Counted from the first letter of the stretch, positions 8,885-16,052 are shown. The stretch: DNA of 21,637 bases from JBOGHU01 sp050742255 (GCA_050742255.1 JBOGHU010000117.1:1-21637), one strand, 5' to 3'. The notes: a model not told the origin generated them from the sequence alone. Numbers and translations: made by a program.

Positions 8885-10164
8885 GTCACGAACTGGCGGT
8901 ACCGGCTGGCGGCGGTGGAGTCCAGGCGGGCCCGCAGGCGGGTGGCCTCGACCTCGTGCACCTCCACCAGCACCTGGCCCTCCCGGTGGAGGGCAGCCAC
9001 CACGTCGCCCCGGTCGTAGGGGACCACCAGCTCCACCACCGGGACGGCTGTCCGCAGGCGGTCGGCCATGGCGGCCAGCAGCTCGTCCACCCCCTCCCCG
9101 GTGCGGGCCGACAGCACCACCGACCCTGGGTGGCGGTCGACCAGGCGCTTGGCCTCGGCGGTGGCGGCGGCCTTGTTGATCGCCACCAGCTCGGGGACGT
9201 CGCCTGCGCCGATCTCACCCAGCACCGCCCGCACCGCCTCCACCTGGGCCTCGGGATCGGGGGCGGCGGCGTCGACCACGTGCACGAGCAGGTCGGAGCG
9301 GGACACCACCTCCAGGGTGGAGCGGAACGCCTCCACCAGCTGGTGGGGCAGCTTGCGCACGAAGCCCACGGTGTCGGACACCAGCACCGTCTCCCCACCC
9401 GGGAGCTGGAGGCGGCGGACCCGAGGGTCCAAGGTGGCGAACAGGCGGTCCGCCACCACCACCCCGGCGTCGGTGAGGCGGTTGAGGAGGGTGGACTTGC
9501 CGGCGTTGGTGTAGCCCACGAGCGACACTGTGCGGTTCCCCGCCCGGGCCCGGCCCTTGCGCTGGGTGCGCCGGGTGCGGCTCAGCCGCTCGAGCTGGGT
9601 CTCCAGGCGGGACACCCGCTGGAGGAGGCGGCGGCGGTCGACCTCCAGCTGGGTCTCGCCCGGGCCGCGGGAGCCGATGGGGGCCCGGGCCCCGCCGGCA
9701 CCGAGGGCCCCCGCCTGGCGGGACAGCTGGGTGCCCCGGCCCCGCAGGCGGGGAAGGCGGTACCGGAGCTGGGCCAGCTCCACCTGGGTGCGGCCGGCCT
9801 GGGTGCGGGCGTTCTGGGCGAAGATGTCGAGGATGACCGCGGTGCGGTCGATGGCGGTCCGCCCCAGGATCTTCTCCAGGTTGCGGCTCTGGGCGGGGCT
9901 GAGGTCGGCATCGAAGACCACGGTGTCGGCGTCGATCGCCTCGCAGACCGCCCGTAGCTCGGCGGCCTTGCCCCGGCCCACGTAGGTGGCGGGGTCGGGG
10001 CGGTCCCGGCTCTGGAGGACACGGTCCACCACGTCGGCGCCGGCGGTGTCGACGAGCAGGGCCAGCTCGTCGAGGTGGGCCTCGGTCTCCTCCGGCGTGG
10101 CCGGGGGGAGGGTTACCCCCACCGCCACGATCCGCTCCCGGAAGGAGCGCTGGATCAGGGCCAT
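8881..10164 (-). CDS. hflX: HflX ribosome-associated GTPase
   Basis: 427 residues. The N-terminal HflX domain (about 1-200) includes YVGRGKAAEL (61-70) and the GRTQVELAQLRYRLPRL and GPGETQLE blocks. The G domain follows, with G1 GYTNAGKS (217-224), a switch region FATLDP, and G3 DTVGF (264-268). G4, normally NKxD, reads NKAA (330-333), so the guanine-specifying Asp is missing. HflX splits stalled or heat-damaged 70S ribosomes. The ATG at 10164 overlaps the dapF stop by 10 nt, and its stop overlaps dapC. Position in a miaA-dapF-hflX run is conserved in many actinobacteria. The identity is clear; nucleotide specificity may be relaxed. Confidence 0.93.
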   Translation of the reverse strand: MALIQRSFRERIVAVGVTLPPATPEETEAHLDELALLVDTAGADVVDRVLQSRDRPDPATYVGRGKAAELRAVCEAIDADTVVFDADLSPAQSRNLEKILGRTAIDRTAVILDIFAQNARTQAGRTQVELAQLRYRLPRLRGRGTQLSRQAGALGAGGARAPIGSRGPGETQLEVDRRRLLQRVSRLETQLERLSRTRRTQRKGRARAGNRTVSLVGYTNAGKSTLLNRLTDAGVVVADRLFATLDPRVRRLQLPGGETVLVSDTVGFVRKLPHQLVEAFRSTLEVVSRSDLLVHVVDAAAPDPEAQVEAVRAVLGEIGAGDVPELVAINKAAATAEAKRLVDRHPGSVVLSARTGEGVDELLAAMADRLRTAVPVVELVVPYDRGDVVAALHREGQVLVEVHEVEATRLRARLDSTAASRYRQFVT

Positions 10165-10940
10165 GGCACCTCGAGGTCGGCGACGTGGACGGCGGGGCCG
10201 GTGAGGGTGAGGGCGCCGTGAGGCCCGGCCGCCACCTCGAGGTCGCCACCGGGCAGGTGGACGGTGATGGTGGCGCCGGCCGGCAGCGCCCCCCGGTCCC
10301 AGAGGGCGGCCGCCGCCGCCCCCGCCCCCGTACCGCAGGCCCGGGTCTCCCCCACCCCCCGCTCCCATACCCACACGGAGACGGCACCGGGCTCGGGCCC
10401 GGGGGTGACCACCTCCACGTTGCGGTCGGGGTGGGCCCGCCCCAGGGCCTCGAGGTCGGGCGGGCCCCCGCCACCGGGAGGACCGGCCACCACCACCAGG
10501 TGGGGGTTGCCCAGGTCGACCTCGCTCGCGCCCCCCCCGGCGGCCACGACCTTGGCCGTGCCCAGCTCGGCGGCGGCCACCACGGTGCGGTCGTCGGGGC
10601 GGTCGAGGACCCGGACCCGGCGGGGACCGGCGTCGGTGGCCACGGTCAGGCGGTCGCCGCCCCTCGGACCCAGCACCGCCTGGGCCAGGCACCGCAGCCC
10701 GTTGCCGCTGGTCTCGGCCCGGCTGCCGTCGGCGTTGCGCAGGGTCATGGTGACGTCGGCCTCACCGGTGCCGGGCGAGACCCGGATCAGCCCGTCCGCC
10801 CCCACCCCGAGGCGCCGGTCGCACAGGGCCCGGGCCCGGTCGGCGCCCACGGGGAGCCGCCCGTCCAGGTCGACCAGGACCAGGAAGTCGTTGCCCAGGG
10901 CGTGGTGCTTGGAGAGCCGGACCAGAGGGGCGGGGGTCAC
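10155..10940 (-). CDS. dapF: Diaminopimelate epimerase, Ser-Cys active-site variant
   Basis: 261 residues in two pseudo-symmetric DapF halves. KHHALGNDF (11-19), NADGSRAE (69-76) and GNPHLVV (144-150) are typical. The second catalytic thiol is Cys202 in ETRACGTGA. The first, in CGNGxRC of most DapF, is replaced: the sequence reads TSGNGLRC with Ser79, while the downstream Cys84 is retained. The enzyme interconverts LL- and meso-DAP by two-base deprotonation, PLP-free. Epimerase activity with a Ser as one base is uncertain, although Ser-Cys pairs exist in the related proline racemase superfamily. The start is the GTG at 10940, in a GTGA overlap with the miaA stop; the end overlaps hflX by 10 nt. 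No second dapF is visible here. Confidence 0.9.
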   Translation of the reverse strand: MTPAPLVRLSKHHALGNDFLVLVDLDGRLPVGADRARALCDRRLGVGADGLIRVSPGTGEADVTMTLRNADGSRAETSGNGLRCLAQAVLGPRGGDRLTVATDAGPRRVRVLDRPDDRTVVAAAELGTAKVVAAGGGASEVDLGNPHLVVVAGPPGGGGPPDLEALGRAHPDRNVEVVTPGPEPGAVSVWVWERGVGETRACGTGAGAAAAALWDRGALPAGATITVHLPGGDLEVAAGPHGALTLTGPAVHVADLEVPWP

Positions 10941-11863
10941 GCCGCCCAGTCTCCCAGCAGGGGCGCCACCGCGGCGAGGGCTTTGCCGGGGTCGTCGACC
11001 CAGGCGATCCGGGGGTCCCGGCGGAACCACCGCAGCTGGCGGCGGGCGAAGGCCCGGGTCCGGCGCACGGCCTCGGCCGCAGCCTCTTCGAGGGTGCGCT
11101 CGCCGGCCAGGTGGGCCAGCACCTCCCGGTAGCCCAGGGCCTGGCCGGCGGTGCGGGACAGGCCGGCGGGGCGGGCGTGGAGGCGGCGGGCCTCCTCCAC
11201 CAGCCCGGCGTCGAGCATGGCGGCCAGGCGGCGTTCGATCCGCCCGTCGAGCTCGGCGGGGGGTGGGCGCAGCCCCACCTGGGCGATGGGCGAGGGCGGG
11301 TACGCCCCCAGGCCGGGGCCGAAGGAGGAGAAGGGGCGGCCGCTGCCCCAGGTGACCTCGAGGGCCCGCACCACCCGGCGGGAGTCGGCGGGCTGGATGC
11401 GGGCGGCGGCGGGGGGGTCGAGGGCGGCCAGGCGGGCGTGGAGGGCGGAGACGGCCTTCGGGGTGGTGGCCCGGGCCTCCAGCTCGGCCCGCAGCTCCGG
11501 CCACCTCCCCGGCAGGTCCAGGTCGTCCACCACCGCCCGCAGGTACAGCCCGGTGCCGGCCACCAGCAGGGCCCGGTGGCCTCTGCCCTCCACGGCTTGG
11601 AGGGCCCGGCGGGCGGCGGCCTGGAAGCGGGCGACGGTGAACTCCTCGGCCGGGTCGGCCAGGTCGAGGAGGTGGTGGGGCACCTCCGCCTGCTCGGGGA
11701 GGGTGGGCTTGGCCGTACCGATGTCCATGCCCCGGTACACCTGCATGGAGTCCACGGCCAGGATCTCCACATCGGGGCGGCGGCGGGCCAGCTGCAGGGC
11801 CAGGGCCGACTTCCCCGAGGCGGTGGGGCCGACTATGGCCAGGTGGCGGGGGCGTCGGGTCAC
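10937..11863 (-). CDS. miaA: tRNA dimethylallyltransferase
   Basis: 308 residues. MiaA prenylates N6 of A37 in tRNAs reading UNN codons, using dimethylallyl diphosphate. The P-loop GPTASGKS is at 12-19, DSMQVYRG at 38-45 carries the catalytic Asp38, and TGLYLRA is at 104-110; RRVVRALEV and the C-terminal RTRAFARRQLRWFRRD are also typical. The GTG start at 11863 lies inside GTGA where a possible 14-codon leader ORF ends; there is no Shine-Dalgarno before it. The stop overlaps dapF. MiaB, which thiomethylates the product, is encoded just upstream. The open frame extends further upstream without family similarity, so I did not use an earlier start. Confidence 0.94.
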   Translation of the reverse strand: MTRRPRHLAIVGPTASGKSALALQLARRRPDVEILAVDSMQVYRGMDIGTAKPTLPEQAEVPHHLLDLADPAEEFTVARFQAAARRALQAVEGRGHRALLVAGTGLYLRAVVDDLDLPGRWPELRAELEARATTPKAVSALHARLAALDPPAAARIQPADSRRVVRALEVTWGSGRPFSSFGPGLGAYPPSPIAQVGLRPPPAELDGRIERRLAAMLDAGLVEEARRLHARPAGLSRTAGQALGYREVLAHLAGERTLEEAAAEAVRRTRAFARRQLRWFRRDPRIAWVDDPGKALAAVAPLLGDWAA

Positions 11864-11904
11864 AGGGGGGCGGTGGTGCCGATCACGCCGGCGCAGGCGA
11901 CCAC
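11860..11904 (-). CDS. Candidate leaderless 14-residue leader peptide before miaA
   Basis: On the minus strand TAGGCT (11911-11916) is followed by exactly 6 nt and a GTG that opens a 14-codon frame (MVACAGVIGTTAPL). Its TGA overlaps the miaA GTG as GTGA, the coupling used at most gene junctions here. The frame has no database-recognisable content and could be chance. If real, it would deliver ribosomes to a miaA start that has no Shine-Dalgarno. Confidence 0.35.
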   Translation of the reverse strand: MVACAGVIGTTAPL

Positions 11905-11910
11905 CACGCC

Positions 11911-11916
11911 AGCCTA
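11911..11916 (-). promoter_or_regulatory. Candidate -10 box TAGGCT for the miaA operon
   Basis: TANNNT match 6 nt before a GTG, the same geometry as the dapD and hydrolase boxes. It lies in the miaB-miaA gap and would allow miaA-dapF-hflX-dapC to be transcribed apart from recA-miaB. No convincing -35 is visible. Confidence 0.4.
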
Positions 11917-11957
11917 CGGCCACCGCCGGGCGTGATCGCCGGCGCCGGCGGCTCGCT

Positions 11958-12000
11958 CTCCGGTCGCTCACCTTCGCCCGGCGACGTCGGGTGACCGGAG
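11958..12000. repeat. Inverted repeat CTCCGGTC/GACCGGAG in miaB-miaA gap
   Basis: Perfect 8-bp arms separated by 27 nt, directly behind the miaB stop. It has no following U-tract, so it is not a classical terminator; it could be a factor-dependent 3' end or an operator upstream of the candidate miaA promoter. Confidence 0.4.
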
Positions 12001-12026
12001 AACGGGGTGGGGGCCGACCGACACCC

Positions 12027-13433
12027 CTAGCCGGCCACCACCGGGATCCGGGTGCGGTGGCGGGGCCCGGCGGTGACCGCCACCAGGTCGCCCATGAGGT
12101 GGTGGGGTCCGGCGCTGGTGACCCGCACGTCGGCGAAGGTCCCCCCCGGGAGGGGGCCGTGTCCCCCGGGCCGGAAGTGCACCAGCTTGTTCTGGCCCGT
12201 CCGGCCGGTGACCACGTCGGCGTCCTTCCTGGAGGGTCCCTCCACCAGCACCTCCTCCACCCGCCCCACCCGGGCCCGGTGGCGGGCCAGGGCGGCGCGC
12301 TCCACCACCACCCGCAGCCGCTCGAAGCGCTCGGCCACCGCCGGGGCGGGGACGAAGTCCGCGACCCGCCCGGCCGCCTCGGTGCCGGGACGGGGGCTGA
12401 AGACGAAGGTGTAGGCGCTGTCGTACCCGGCGGCGGCCACCACCTCCAGGGTCTTCTCGAAGTCGGCGTCGGTCTCGCCGGGGAAGCCCACGATGAGGTC
12501 GGTGGTGACGGCCAGGTCGGGGATGGCAGCCCGGGCCTGGGCCAGGCGGTCCAGGTACCGCTCGGCGGTGTAGCCCCGGTGCATGGCGGCCAGCACCCGG
12601 TCGCTCCCGGCCTGGAGGGGCAGGTGGAGGTGGTCGCAGGCCGCCCCGGTCTCGGCCATGGCGGCGATGGTCTCGGGACCGAGGTCCTTGGGGTGGGGGC
12701 TGGTGAAGCGGACCCGGCGCATGCCCGGCACCGCTCCCACCTGCCGCAGCAGGTCGGCGAAGAGGGGTCGGGCCCGCACCGCCTCACCCGCGGCCCGCCG
12801 GGCCCGGGTCAGGTCCCGCCCGTAGGAGTTGACGTTCTGGCCCAGGAGGGTCACCTCGGCGGTGCCGGCGGCGGCCAGGGCCTCCACCTCGGCCACCACC
12901 TCGGCCACGGGCCGGCTGATCTCGGCGCCGCGCACGGCGGGGACGATGCAGAAGGCGCAGCGGTTGTCGCAGCCGATCTGGATGGTCACCCACGCCGACC
13001 AGGCCAGGTCCCGGCGCACCGGCAGGGCGGAGGGGAAGGCCTCGCTCTCCTCCAGGATCTCGACCACGGGCCCCTCCCGCTCCGCCCGGCGCAGCAGGTC
13101 GGTGGCATGGCCCACGTTGTGGGTTCCCATCACCACGTCGACGTGGGGGGCCCGCCGCTGGATCAGGTCCCGGTCCTTCTGGGCCAGGCAGCCCCCCACC
13201 ACGATCTGCATGCCCGGCCGGGCGGCCTTGAGGGCCTTGAGGTGGCCGAGGTTGCCGTACAGCTTGTTGTCGGCGTTCTCGCGGATGCAGCAGGTGTTGA
13301 GCACCACCACGTCGGCCTCGGCCACGTCGTCGGTCGCCTCCAGGCCGTCGGCCTCCAACAGCCCAGCGATGCGCTCGGAGTCGTGCGCGTTCATCTGGCA
13401 CCCGAAGGTGCGGATGGCGTACCTGCGGCTCAC
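12027..13433 (-). CDS. miaB: tRNA-2-methylthio-N6-dimethylallyladenosine synthase
   Basis: 468-residue radical SAM methylthiotransferase that adds a methylthio group to C2 of i6A37 made by MiaA. The N-terminal UPF0004 domain holds the auxiliary [4Fe-4S] ligands Cys12 (FGCQMN), Cys48 (LNTCCI) and Cys82 (GGCLAQ). The radical SAM triad is Cys155, Cys159 and Cys162 in CDNRCAFC, followed by IVPAVRG; SPHPKD and HLHLPLQAGSD are typical. A C-terminal TRAM domain (about 405-468, TGQNKLVHF) binds tRNA. The GTG at 13433 was chosen because YAIRTFGCQMN follows at the normal distance; it lies 11 nt after the recA stop behind a weak GGCAGG. recA and miaB are thus one operon, with no recX between them. Confidence 0.94.
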   Translation of the reverse strand: MSRRYAIRTFGCQMNAHDSERIAGLLEADGLEATDDVAEADVVVLNTCCIRENADNKLYGNLGHLKALKAARPGMQIVVGGCLAQKDRDLIQRRAPHVDVVMGTHNVGHATDLLRRAEREGPVVEILEESEAFPSALPVRRDLAWSAWVTIQIGCDNRCAFCIVPAVRGAEISRPVAEVVAEVEALAAAGTAEVTLLGQNVNSYGRDLTRARRAAGEAVRARPLFADLLRQVGAVPGMRRVRFTSPHPKDLGPETIAAMAETGAACDHLHLPLQAGSDRVLAAMHRGYTAERYLDRLAQARAAIPDLAVTTDLIVGFPGETDADFEKTLEVVAAAGYDSAYTFVFSPRPGTEAAGRVADFVPAPAVAERFERLRVVVERAALARHRARVGRVEEVLVEGPSRKDADVVTGRTGQNKLVHFRPGGHGPLPGGTFADVRVTSAGPHHLMGDLVAVTAGPRHRTRIPVVAG

Positions 13434-13444
13434 CGCCTGCCAGG

Positions 13445-14518
13445 TTAGGCGGTGGTGCCGTTGCCACCCCCCCCGCCTCCTGACCGGACCGGCTCCCTGT
13501 CGGCGCCGCCCCCGGCCGGGGCGTCGCCGCTGCCGGTGCCGACACCCACCTGGGCCCGGATGCGCTCGGCGATCTCGACCATCACCTCGGGGGTCTCGGC
13601 CAGGAACGTCTTGGCGTTCTCCCTCCCCTGCCCCAGCTGCTCGCCCTCGTAGGTGTACCAGGCACCGGACTTCTTGACGATGCCGAGATCGACCCCCACG
13701 TCGAGGAGGGAGCCCTCCCGGCTGATCCCCTTGCCGTACATGATGTCGAACTCGGCCTGACGGTAGGGAGAGGCCACCTTGTTCTTCACCACCTTGACCC
13801 GGGCCCTGTTGCCAACCACCTCCACACCGTCCTTGATGGACTCGATGCGGCGGATGTCGAGGCGGACCGAGGAGTAGAACTTCAGCGCCCGGCCACCGGG
13901 GGTGGTCTCGGGAGAGCCGAACAGCACCCCGATCTTCTCCCGCAGCTGGTTGATGAAGACGCATATGGTGCGGGAGCGGTTGAGGTTGGCGGTGAGCTTG
14001 CGCAGGGCCTGGGACATGAGCCGGGCCTGGAGGCCGACGTGGGCGTCGCCCATCTCCCCCTCGATCTCGGCCCGGGGGGTGAGGGCGGCCACCGAGTCGA
14101 TCACCACCACGTCGAGCGCCCCCGAGCGGATCAGCATGTCGGTGATCTCCAGGGCCTGCTCGCCCGTGTCGGGCTGGGAGATGAGCAGCTCGTCGACGTC
14201 GACGCCGATGGCCCGGGCGTAGGCGGGGTCCATGGCGTGCTCGGCGTCGATGTAGGCGCAGATGCCCCCCCGGCGCTGGGACTCGGCCACCACGTGCATG
14301 GCCAGGGTGGACTTCCCCGACGCCTCGGGGCCGTAGATCTCCACCACCCGCCCCCGGGGCAGGCCGCCGATCCCCAGGGCCAGGTCGAGGGAGAGGGCGC
14401 CGGTGGACACGGCCTCAACCGCCATCGTCCCCTTCTCGCCCATCTTCATGATGGCGCCCTTGCCGAACTGCTTCTCGATCTGGTTGACGGCCACGCCGAG
14501 TGCCTGGTCTCGCTCCAC
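13445..14518 (-). CDS. recA: RecA recombinase
   Basis: 357 residues, full length and without intein. Walker A GPEASGKST is at 63-71, Walker B VVVIDS at 137-142, and loop L1 at about 152-163. The NQLREKIG motif (190-197) leads into L2 with FGSPETTPGGRALKFY (the common form has TTTGG). The C-terminus is Gly-rich and variable. RecA forms ATP-dependent filaments on ssDNA for recombination and promotes LexA self-cleavage. The GTG start at 14518 is set by an AGGAG 6 nt upstream and by alignment of ERDQALGVAVNQIEKQFGKG with other RecA N-termini; the open frame continues upstream without similarity. An SOS box lies in its promoter. Confidence 0.97.
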   Translation of the reverse strand: MERDQALGVAVNQIEKQFGKGAIMKMGEKGTMAVEAVSTGALSLDLALGIGGLPRGRVVEIYGPEASGKSTLAMHVVAESQRRGGICAYIDAEHAMDPAYARAIGVDVDELLISQPDTGEQALEITDMLIRSGALDVVVIDSVAALTPRAEIEGEMGDAHVGLQARLMSQALRKLTANLNRSRTICVFINQLREKIGVLFGSPETTPGGRALKFYSSVRLDIRRIESIKDGVEVVGNRARVKVVKNKVASPYRQAEFDIMYGKGISREGSLLDVGVDLGIVKKSGAWYTYEGEQLGQGRENAKTFLAETPEVMVEIAERIRAQVGVGTGSGDAPAGGGADREPVRSGGGGGGNGTTA

Positions 14519-14524
14519 TGCTCG

Positions 14525-14529
14525 CTCCT
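14525..14529 (-). promoter_or_regulatory. recA ribosome binding site AGGAG
   Basis: AGGAG, 6 nt before GTG 14518. It decides the recA start against the longer open frame upstream. Confidence 0.75.
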
Positions 14530-14583
14530 GTCCCTCTCGCTGGCTGGTCGGTGCCGGCGGTGCCGGCCTGCCTGGGGACCCGA

Positions 14584-14636
14584 CCCAGATCTGGGACCCC
14601 TCCGGTTCCGGGGGTCCGACGTAGGCACACCCTACG
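14584..14636 (-). ncRNA. Hairpin-rich recA 5' leader (candidate cis element)
   Basis: Within the predicted transcript leader lie three inverted repeats: CGTAGG-N5-CCTACG (14620-14636), GGACCCC-N10-GGGGTCC (14594-14617), and the perfect palindrome CCCAGATCTGGG (14584-14595), which overlaps the second by 2 nt and so is a competing fold. No U-tract follows, so an intrinsic terminator is unlikely. A regulatory role is inferred from structure only. Confidence 0.35.
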
Positions 14637-14643
14637 AAGGCGG

Positions 14644-14666
14644 TGTGACGATCACATCCTTGTGAC
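14644..14666. repeat. TGTGA/TCACA repeat cluster
   Basis: TGTGA-CGA-TCACA (14644-14656) is followed by a further TGTGA (14661-14665), giving two direct TGTGAC copies and an inverted TCACA between them. It lies at the predicted recA transcription start. Half-sites resemble CRP-type boxes, but the 3-nt spacing does not match the CRP consensus. Confidence 0.35.
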
Positions 14667-14672
14667 TCGTCG

Positions 14673-14701
14673 ACCTTAGCCACGAACGAGTGTTCGTGCA
14701 A
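14673..14701 (-). promoter_or_regulatory. recA promoter, TTGCAC-17-TAAGGT
   Basis: On the minus strand TTGCAC (14696-14701) and TAAGGT (14673-14678) are 17 bp apart, an ideal sigma70-type spacing. The SOS box occupies the spacer. Transcription would start near 14666, leaving a leader of roughly 148 nt before recA. Confidence 0.7.
14683..14696. promoter_or_regulatory. SOS box (LexA operator)
   Basis: CGAAC-GAGT-GTTCG matches the Gram-positive/actinobacterial LexA consensus. Arms extend to CACGAAC/GTTCGTG. Bound LexA would cover the spacer of the recA promoter and block it. sixA starts 84 bp away on the other strand and might also be affected. Confidence 0.88.
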
Positions 14702-14765
14702 GCACCGCGACCGCCCGATGGCGCCAGCCTGCGCCGACGGTTGGTCACCCGGCCGCCGGCCCGCC

Positions 14766-14771
14766 TACCAT
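14766..14771 (+). promoter_or_regulatory. Candidate -10 box TACCAT for sixA-like gene
   Basis: TANNNT match 9 nt before ATG 14781, with TTGGTC at 14741-14746 as a weak -35 (19-bp spacing). No Shine-Dalgarno is seen, so a very short leader is likely. Confidence 0.35.
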
Positions 14772-14780
14772 CGGCGTTGG

Positions 14781-15251
14781 ATGGCCGTGCACATGGTCCG
14801 ACACGCCAAGGCCGGCAGCCGCCACGCCTGGGACTCGCCCGACGAGCTCCGGCCTCTCACCGAGGCGGGGTGGGCGCAGGCCGAGGCGCTGGCTGAGATC
14901 CTCGCCGCCGAGGAGGTCAAGCGGGTGGTGACCAGCCGCTACGTCCGCTGCGTGCAGACGCTGGAGCCGCTGGCCCGCCGGCTGGGCCTGCCGGTGGAGG
15001 AGCACGACGCTCTGGCCGAGGAGGCCGACTTCGACGCCACCTGGGCTCTCCTCCAGGAGCTGAGCGGGGCCGAGGCGGCGGTGTGCACCCACGGCAACCT
15101 GGTCACCGCCACCCTCGACCGCCTCCACCGCCTCGGCGTGGAGCGGGTGGCGGGCGACTGGTCGGCCAAGAAGGGATCGGTGTGGCGCCTCGAGGCCGGC
15201 CCCGACGGCCGCTTCGCCCGGGCCTGCCTCACCCCCCCGCCGCGCCGCTGA
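14781..15251 (+). CDS. SixA-type phosphohistidine phosphatase (histidine phosphatase superfamily)
   Basis: 156 residues, the size of SixA. The RHAKAG signature at 7-12 carries the phospho-acceptor His8 with Arg7; Arg53 in TSRYVRC and His104 in CTHGN complete the catalytic pocket. E. coli SixA dephosphorylates histidine-phosphorylated proteins; in actinobacteria the substrate of such single-domain members is generally unknown. The ATG at 14781 is chosen because AVHMVRHAKAG follows directly, as in SixA; an upstream in-frame start at 14718 would add an unrelated basic stretch. The gene diverges from recA across 262 bp and is convergent with the ccm operon end, 33 nt away. It seems to be a single-gene unit. 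Confidence 0.82.
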   Translation: MAVHMVRHAKAGSRHAWDSPDELRPLTEAGWAQAEALAEILAAEEVKRVVTSRYVRCVQTLEPLARRLGLPVEEHDALAEEADFDATWALLQELSGAEAAVCTHGNLVTATLDRLHRLGVERVAGDWSAKKGSVWRLEAGPDGRFARACLTPPPRR

Positions 15252-15260
15252 GCAGCGGCC

Positions 15261-15300
15261 CGCCGGCCCTCATCCCGCCGGCCCTCATCCCGCCGGCATC
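15261..15300. repeat. Tandem 15-bp repeat at the ccmI-like gene 3' end
   Basis: CGCCGGCCCTCATCC occurs twice head to tail (15261-15275, 15276-15290), followed by a partial third copy CGCCGGC-ATC. The second copy includes the stop codon of the TPR gene. This looks like slippage duplication in the convergent gap; no terminator hairpin is evident there. Confidence 0.7.
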
Positions 15301-16052
15301 GGCCCCACGCTTTGGAGGAAGCCCTCGATCGCCTCCCGCAGGGGAGGCGGGGGATCGGCGCCCAGCGCCCGCCGGAAGGCCTGGTCGGCCCCGGCGGCCT
15401 CCCCTTCCAGGCGCAGGGCCAGGCCCAGGTAGAACAGCGACCGCGGGTCGTCGGGGCGGAGCTCCAGCGCCCGCTCCACCGACTCCCGGCCCTCGATGGC
15501 CAGGGCCGGGCGGTCGGTGGCCTGGGCCACCGAGACCAGCAGCAGCCCCCGCTCGGCCAGGGCCTCGACGTTGTCGGGGTCCCCGGCCAGCACCTGGTCG
15601 TACCGCTCCAGGGCCTCGGCCACCTGGCCCTCCTGGGCCAGGGCCGCCGCCTCCCGGAGCCGGGCGGCCCCCCGCACCTCGATGTCGCCGGTGATGGTCT
15701 CCCCCAGGCGCCGGGACCCCGACGAGGCCGCCACCGCCAGGCCCGCCACCACCGCCAGCACCGCCACCACCGCCACCACGCCGAGCCGCCCCCGCCAGGT
15801 CGGCGGCCGCGTCGGGGTCCCGGCCAGGGCCGCCCTGCCCTCGTCCATGGCCCGCAGGACCTCGGCGGCCCGGTAGGTGTAGTCGTCGACCAGGGCGCGG
15901 TAGGACGCCTCGTCGATGTCGCCGGCGCCCCGCTCCCGTTCCAGGTCGTCGAGCGAGCGGAGCAGGAACTCCCGCTGCTCCTCCATCGCCGCCAGGGCGT
16001 CGGGGTCGGCCTTCGGGGCCGCCGCCTGTGGCGCCGTCCCCGTCCCGGTCAC
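15285..16052 (-). CDS. Membrane-anchored TPR protein, CcmI-like cytochrome c maturation factor
   Basis: 255 residues. An N-terminal charged segment (about 20-75, EEQREFLLRSLDDLERE then DIDEASYRALVDDY) precedes one transmembrane helix (about 90-109) and then an external domain with at least two TPR-like units (about 130-235: EALERYDQVLAGDPDNVEALAERG, and SVERALELRPDDPRSLFYLG). CcmI/CycH chaperones apocytochrome c to CcmH/CcmF through such TPRs. It is last in the ccm operon and its GTG overlaps the ccmH stop as GTGA. Compared with proteobacterial CcmI it is short and has only one membrane helix with an extra cytoplasmic N-terminal region, so it is a functional analogue rather than a clear orthologue. 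Confidence 0.75.
   Translation of the reverse strand: MTGTGTAPQAAAPKADPDALAAMEEQREFLLRSLDDLERERGAGDIDEASYRALVDDYTYRAAEVLRAMDEGRAALAGTPTRPPTWRGRLGVVAVVAVLAVVAGLAVAASSGSRRLGETITGDIEVRGAARLREAAALAQEGQVAEALERYDQVLAGDPDNVEALAERGLLLVSVAQATDRPALAIEGRESVERALELRPDDPRSLFYLGLALRLEGEAAGADQAFRRALGADPPPPLREAIEGFLQSVGPMPAG

Noticed and set aside
13445..14518. Possible intein in recA, as in some mycobacteria
   Set aside because: RecA motifs run continuously over 357 residues, with no insertion.
14415..14630. Overlapping open frames upstream of and into recA on the minus strand
   Set aside because: They are Arg/Gly/Pro-rich shadows of the leader and the recA N-terminus, with no family features.
14644..14656. 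TGTGA-CGA-TCACA as a CRP/FNR-type site
   Set aside because: The spacing is 3 nt against 6 nt in CRP sites, so it is kept only as an unassigned repeat.
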